Under the pieces are notes generated by a model that saw only the letters and a list, made by a program, of their open reading frames with translations, was not told the DNA's origin and ran no database searches. A DNA stretch of 64,000 bases from Skermanella rosea (lineage in GTDB: Bacteria > Pseudomonadota > Alphaproteobacteria > Azospirillales > Azospirillaceae). Positions 62,032 through 64,000 of this stretch are shown here, in pieces; within the stretch, counting starts at the first letter, position 1, and each line of letters opens with the position of its first letter. A program made the translations under genes and the position numbers. Where the stretch lies: assembly GCF_016806835.2 (NCBI RefSeq), contig NZ_CP086111.1, positions 5,325,471 through 5,389,470 of the forward strand, read 5' to 3'.

Positions 62032-62766
62032 ATGGACGGACTGGCGAGAACACACCTGACGGACGGGCTCGACGCGCTCCAGCGGCGCTATGGCGGCCTG
62101 TCCGGGACGGAGCTGCTTCGGCCGCTCGCGCGGGACGAATTCCGCGGGCGCATCGCCCTGGTCTCCTCCTTCGGGACGGAAGCGGCCGTGCTGCTGGCCA
62201 TGGCGGCCGAGGTCGACCCGGGCATCCCGGTGATCTTCCTCGACACCGGCAAGCTGTTCGGCGAGACCCTGCGCTACCGCGACACGCTGATCAAGCGGCT
62301 CGGCCTGACCGACGTCCGCACGATCGAGCCCGACCCGGCCGAGCTGAAGGCGGCGGACCCGGAGGGGCTGCTGTGGCAGTCGTCGCCCGACGCCTGCTGC
62401 CATGTCCGCAAGACGATCCCCCTGGACCGCGCGCTGCGCGGCTTCGACGCCTGGATCACCGGCCGCAAGCGCTTCCAGGCGACCACGCGCGCGGCGCTGG
62501 ACGCGGTGGAGCAGGACGACGACGGCCGCTTCAAGATCAATCCGCTGGCGACCTGGTCGCGCGACATGATCCAGGCGGAGTTCGACCGCCGCGACCTGCC
62601 GCGCCACCCGCTGGAGGCCGACGGCTTCCTGTCGATCGGCTGCATGCCCTGCACCGACCGGGTCGCCCCCGGCCAGGACCCGCGCTCCGGCCGCTGGGCC
62701 GGGCAGGACAAGACGGAATGCGGCATCCACCTGAGCGCCGTGCCGCGCAACGTATCCTTCATCTGA
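62032..62766 (+). CDS. cysH: Phosphoadenylyl/adenylyl-sulfate reductase
   Basis: Protein of 244 aa. PP-loop-like SSFGTEAAVLL lies near residue 44, and a cysteine pair in DACCHVRK and another in GCMPCTD give the CC...CxxC set that binds [4Fe-4S] in APS reductases. The C-terminal ECGIH holds the catalytic cysteine. The iron-sulfur motif means it probably reduces APS directly to sulfite, so no APS kinase step is needed. ATG at 62032 is preferred; an in-frame GTG at 62014 would add six residues. cysD follows after 50 bp. Confidence 0.94.
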   Translation: MDGLARTHLTDGLDALQRRYGGLSGTELLRPLARDEFRGRIALVSSFGTEAAVLLAMAAEVDPGIPVIFLDTGKLFGETLRYRDTLIKRLGLTDVRTIEPDPAELKAADPEGLLWQSSPDACCHVRKTIPLDRALRGFDAWITGRKRFQATTRAALDAVEQDDDGRFKINPLATWSRDMIQAEFDRRDLPRHPLEADGFLSIGCMPCTDRVAPGQDPRSGRWAGQDKTECGIHLSAVPRNVSFI

Positions 62767-62816
62767 CACCGCCCGTCACCCGGCGGGCCTTCTTGATTGT
62801 GGTGGAAATTCGGACG

Positions 62817-63611
62817 ATGACCGACCTCGACCAACTGGAAAGCCAGAGCGTCTACATCCTGCGCGAGGCGTTCAACCGGATCGACCGCCTCGCCGTGCTG
62901 TGGTCGATCGGCAAGGACAGCAACGTGCTGCTGTGGCTGGCACGCAAGGCCTTCTTCGGCAAGGTGCCCTTCCCCGTCGTGCAGCTCGACACCGGCATGG
63001 AACTGCCGGAGGTCTACGAGTTCCGCGACATGGTCACCCGCGACTGGGGCCTGGACCTCGTGATCGAGCAGTGCCCGCCGGAAAGCGAGATGGACCCGAC
63101 GCTGCCGCCGGCCACCCGCGCCGCCGCCCGCAAGACCGAGGGGCTGAAGAACCTGCTCCGCCGCGAGCAGTACCAGGGCATCATGGTCGGCATCCGCCGC
63201 GACGAGCAGGCGACCCGCGCCAAGGAGCGCGTGTTCAGCCCGCGCGCGCTGGACGGCGCCTGGGACTTCAAGGACCAGCCGGCGGAGTTCTGGGACCACT
63301 ACAAGACCCGGTTCGCCGAGGGCACCCACGTGCGGATCCACCCGCTGCTGCACTGGACCGAGCTGGACATCTGGCGCTATTCCAAGCGCGAGGAGATCCC
63401 CATCGTGCCGCTGTACTTCGCCCGCGAGGGCAAGCGGTACCGGTCGCTGGGCGAGAAGAACATCACCTTCCCGGTGGACAGCAGCGCCGCGAGCATCGAC
63501 GAGATCATCTCCGAGCTGGAAGTGACCCGCACGCCCGAGCGGGCCGGCCGGTCGATGGACAATGAAACCGAGGACGCCTTCGAGCGCCTGCGCAGCTCCG
63601 GTTACATGTGA
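62817..63611 (+). CDS. cysD: Sulfate adenylyltransferase small subunit
   Basis: Protein of 264 aa that, with CysN, makes APS from ATP and sulfate. The PP-loop [17 protein letters not shown] lies near residue 30; further landmarks are [29 protein letters not shown] and a C-terminal [15 protein letters not shown] at 62817 follows GGTGGAAA. Slightly shorter than the E. coli protein (302 aa) at the N-terminus. The cysN ATG lies one base after the stop. Confidence 0.95.
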   Translation: MTDLDQLESQSVYILREAFNRIDRLAVLWSIGKDSNVLLWLARKAFFGKVPFPVVQLDTGMELPEVYEFRDMVTRDWGLDLVIEQCPPESEMDPTLPPATRAAARKTEGLKNLLRREQYQGIMVGIRRDEQATRAKERVFSPRALDGAWDFKDQPAEFWDHYKTRFAEGTHVRIHPLLHWTELDIWRYSKREEIPIVPLYFAREGKRYRSLGEKNITFPVDSSAASIDEIISELEVTRTPERAGRSMDNETEDAFERLRSSGYM

Positions 63612-63612
63612 G

Positions 63613-64000
63613 ATGAGCCCCTTGATTCCCGCATCCCAGCGCCGCCAGGCGCGCATCGTCATCGTCGGCCACGTCGACCATGGCAAGTCCACCCTGATCG
63701 GCCGCCTGCTGAACGACACCGGCAGCCTGCCCGACGGCAAGGTCGAGGCGGTCCGCGAGATGAGCCGCCGGCGCGGCATGCCGTTCGAGTGGTCGTTCGT
63801 GATGGACGCGCTCCAGGCCGAGCGCGACCAGGGCATCACGATCGACACGACGCAGATCCATTTCAAGACGGATCGTCGCCCCTACGTGATCATCGACGCG
63901 CCGGGCCACACCGAGTTCCTGAAGAACATGGTGACCGGCGCGTCCAACGCCGACGCGGCCCTGCTGGTGATCGACGCCGGCGAGGGCGCGCTGGAGCAGT
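63613..64000 (+). CDS. cysN: Sulfate adenylyltransferase GTPase subunit, 5' part
   Basis: The first 129 residues are in the window and the gene continues past the right edge. The GTPase motifs are clear: G1 GHVDHGKST at about 19-27, switch I with [11 protein letters not shown], and G3 [13 protein letters not shown] fused APS kinase (CysC) at the C-terminus, as in CysNC, can be neither seen nor excluded. It drives the energetically unfavourable APS synthesis by CysD. ATG at 63613 is one base after the cysD stop. Confidence 0.93.
   Translation, partial: MSPLIPASQRRQARIVIVGHVDHGKSTLIGRLLNDTGSLPDGKVEAVREMSRRRGMPFEWSFVMDALQAERDQGITIDTTQIHFKTDRRPYVIIDAPGHTEFLKNMVTGASNADAALLVIDAGEGALEQ

Noticed and set aside
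1..64000. tRNA, rRNA, integrase or transposase genes marking island borders
   Set aside because: I looked for these near 11 kb, 28 kb and 39 kb and found none, so no attachment site can be claimed.

Overview
High-GC genomic window (about 66-68% G+C by eye), densely packed, with gene families typical of a free-living alphaproteobacterium. The MgtE, DUF533, DUF4142, DUF4214 and phosphonate-monoester-hydrolase genes, the TRAP and Pot-type transporters and the CysI/CysH/CysDN arrangement suggest something close to Azospirillum/Skermanella (Rhodospirillales). That assignment is inference from gene content only; no rRNA or other marker is present.

Layout. 1-176: 5' end of an Rpn-type nuclease running off the left edge. 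282-1648: succinyl-CoA:3-ketoacid CoA transferase (scoA-scoB). 1970-4694: MarC, a HAD hydrolase and MgtE as an overlapping operon. 4709-10163: single envelope and housekeeping genes (HAD-IB phosphatase, response regulator, YihY/BrkB, DUF533, two lipoproteins, nucleoside hydrolase). 10173-31391: a Pot-type polyamine ABC operon (potD-potA-potB ... potC, minus strand) split by about 17 kb of plus-strand DNA. 11239-28168: that inserted block, 11 tightly spaced co-directional genes related in part to the Salmonella srfABC genes. They are SrfB (actin/Hsp70-type ATPase motifs), SrfC (P-loop GTPase-like), a TM-Sel1 protein, a vWA protein, an ABC ATPase with an FtsX-type permease, an FGE-fold protein without the catalytic cysteines, two coiled-coil lipoproteins, a SrfA-like protein, and a protein with the same N-terminal module fused to a vWA domain. 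31572-33080: formylglycine-type phosphonate monoester hydrolase. 33971-38858: TRAP transporter (DctPQM) with a crotonase and a CaiB-type CoA transferase, apparently one uptake-and-CoA-metabolism operon. 38871-39288: a GxxExxY gene bounded by a perfect 20-bp inverted repeat. 39317-42360: Lrp regulator divergent from an AceE-like E1 dehydrogenase. 42308-43300: iron-complex binding protein with a Fur-like box. 43482-45956: membrane PQQ glucose dehydrogenase. 46176-51317: 1713-residue repeat surface protein. 51943-59334: Wzm/Wzt polysaccharide export with a coiled-coil methyltransferase and a triple glycosyltransferase. 59498-64000: assimilatory sulfate reduction (siroheme dehydrogenase and CysI on minus; CysH, CysD and CysN on plus, CysN cut by the right edge).

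The best candidate for an undescribed system is the 11239-28168 block. It combines a cytoplasmic ATPase/GTPase pair, an ABC-type mechanotransmission module, lipoproteins and several single-pass proteins with large proline-rich or vWA domains, which looks like an envelope-spanning assembly. Its function is not known from the sequence.
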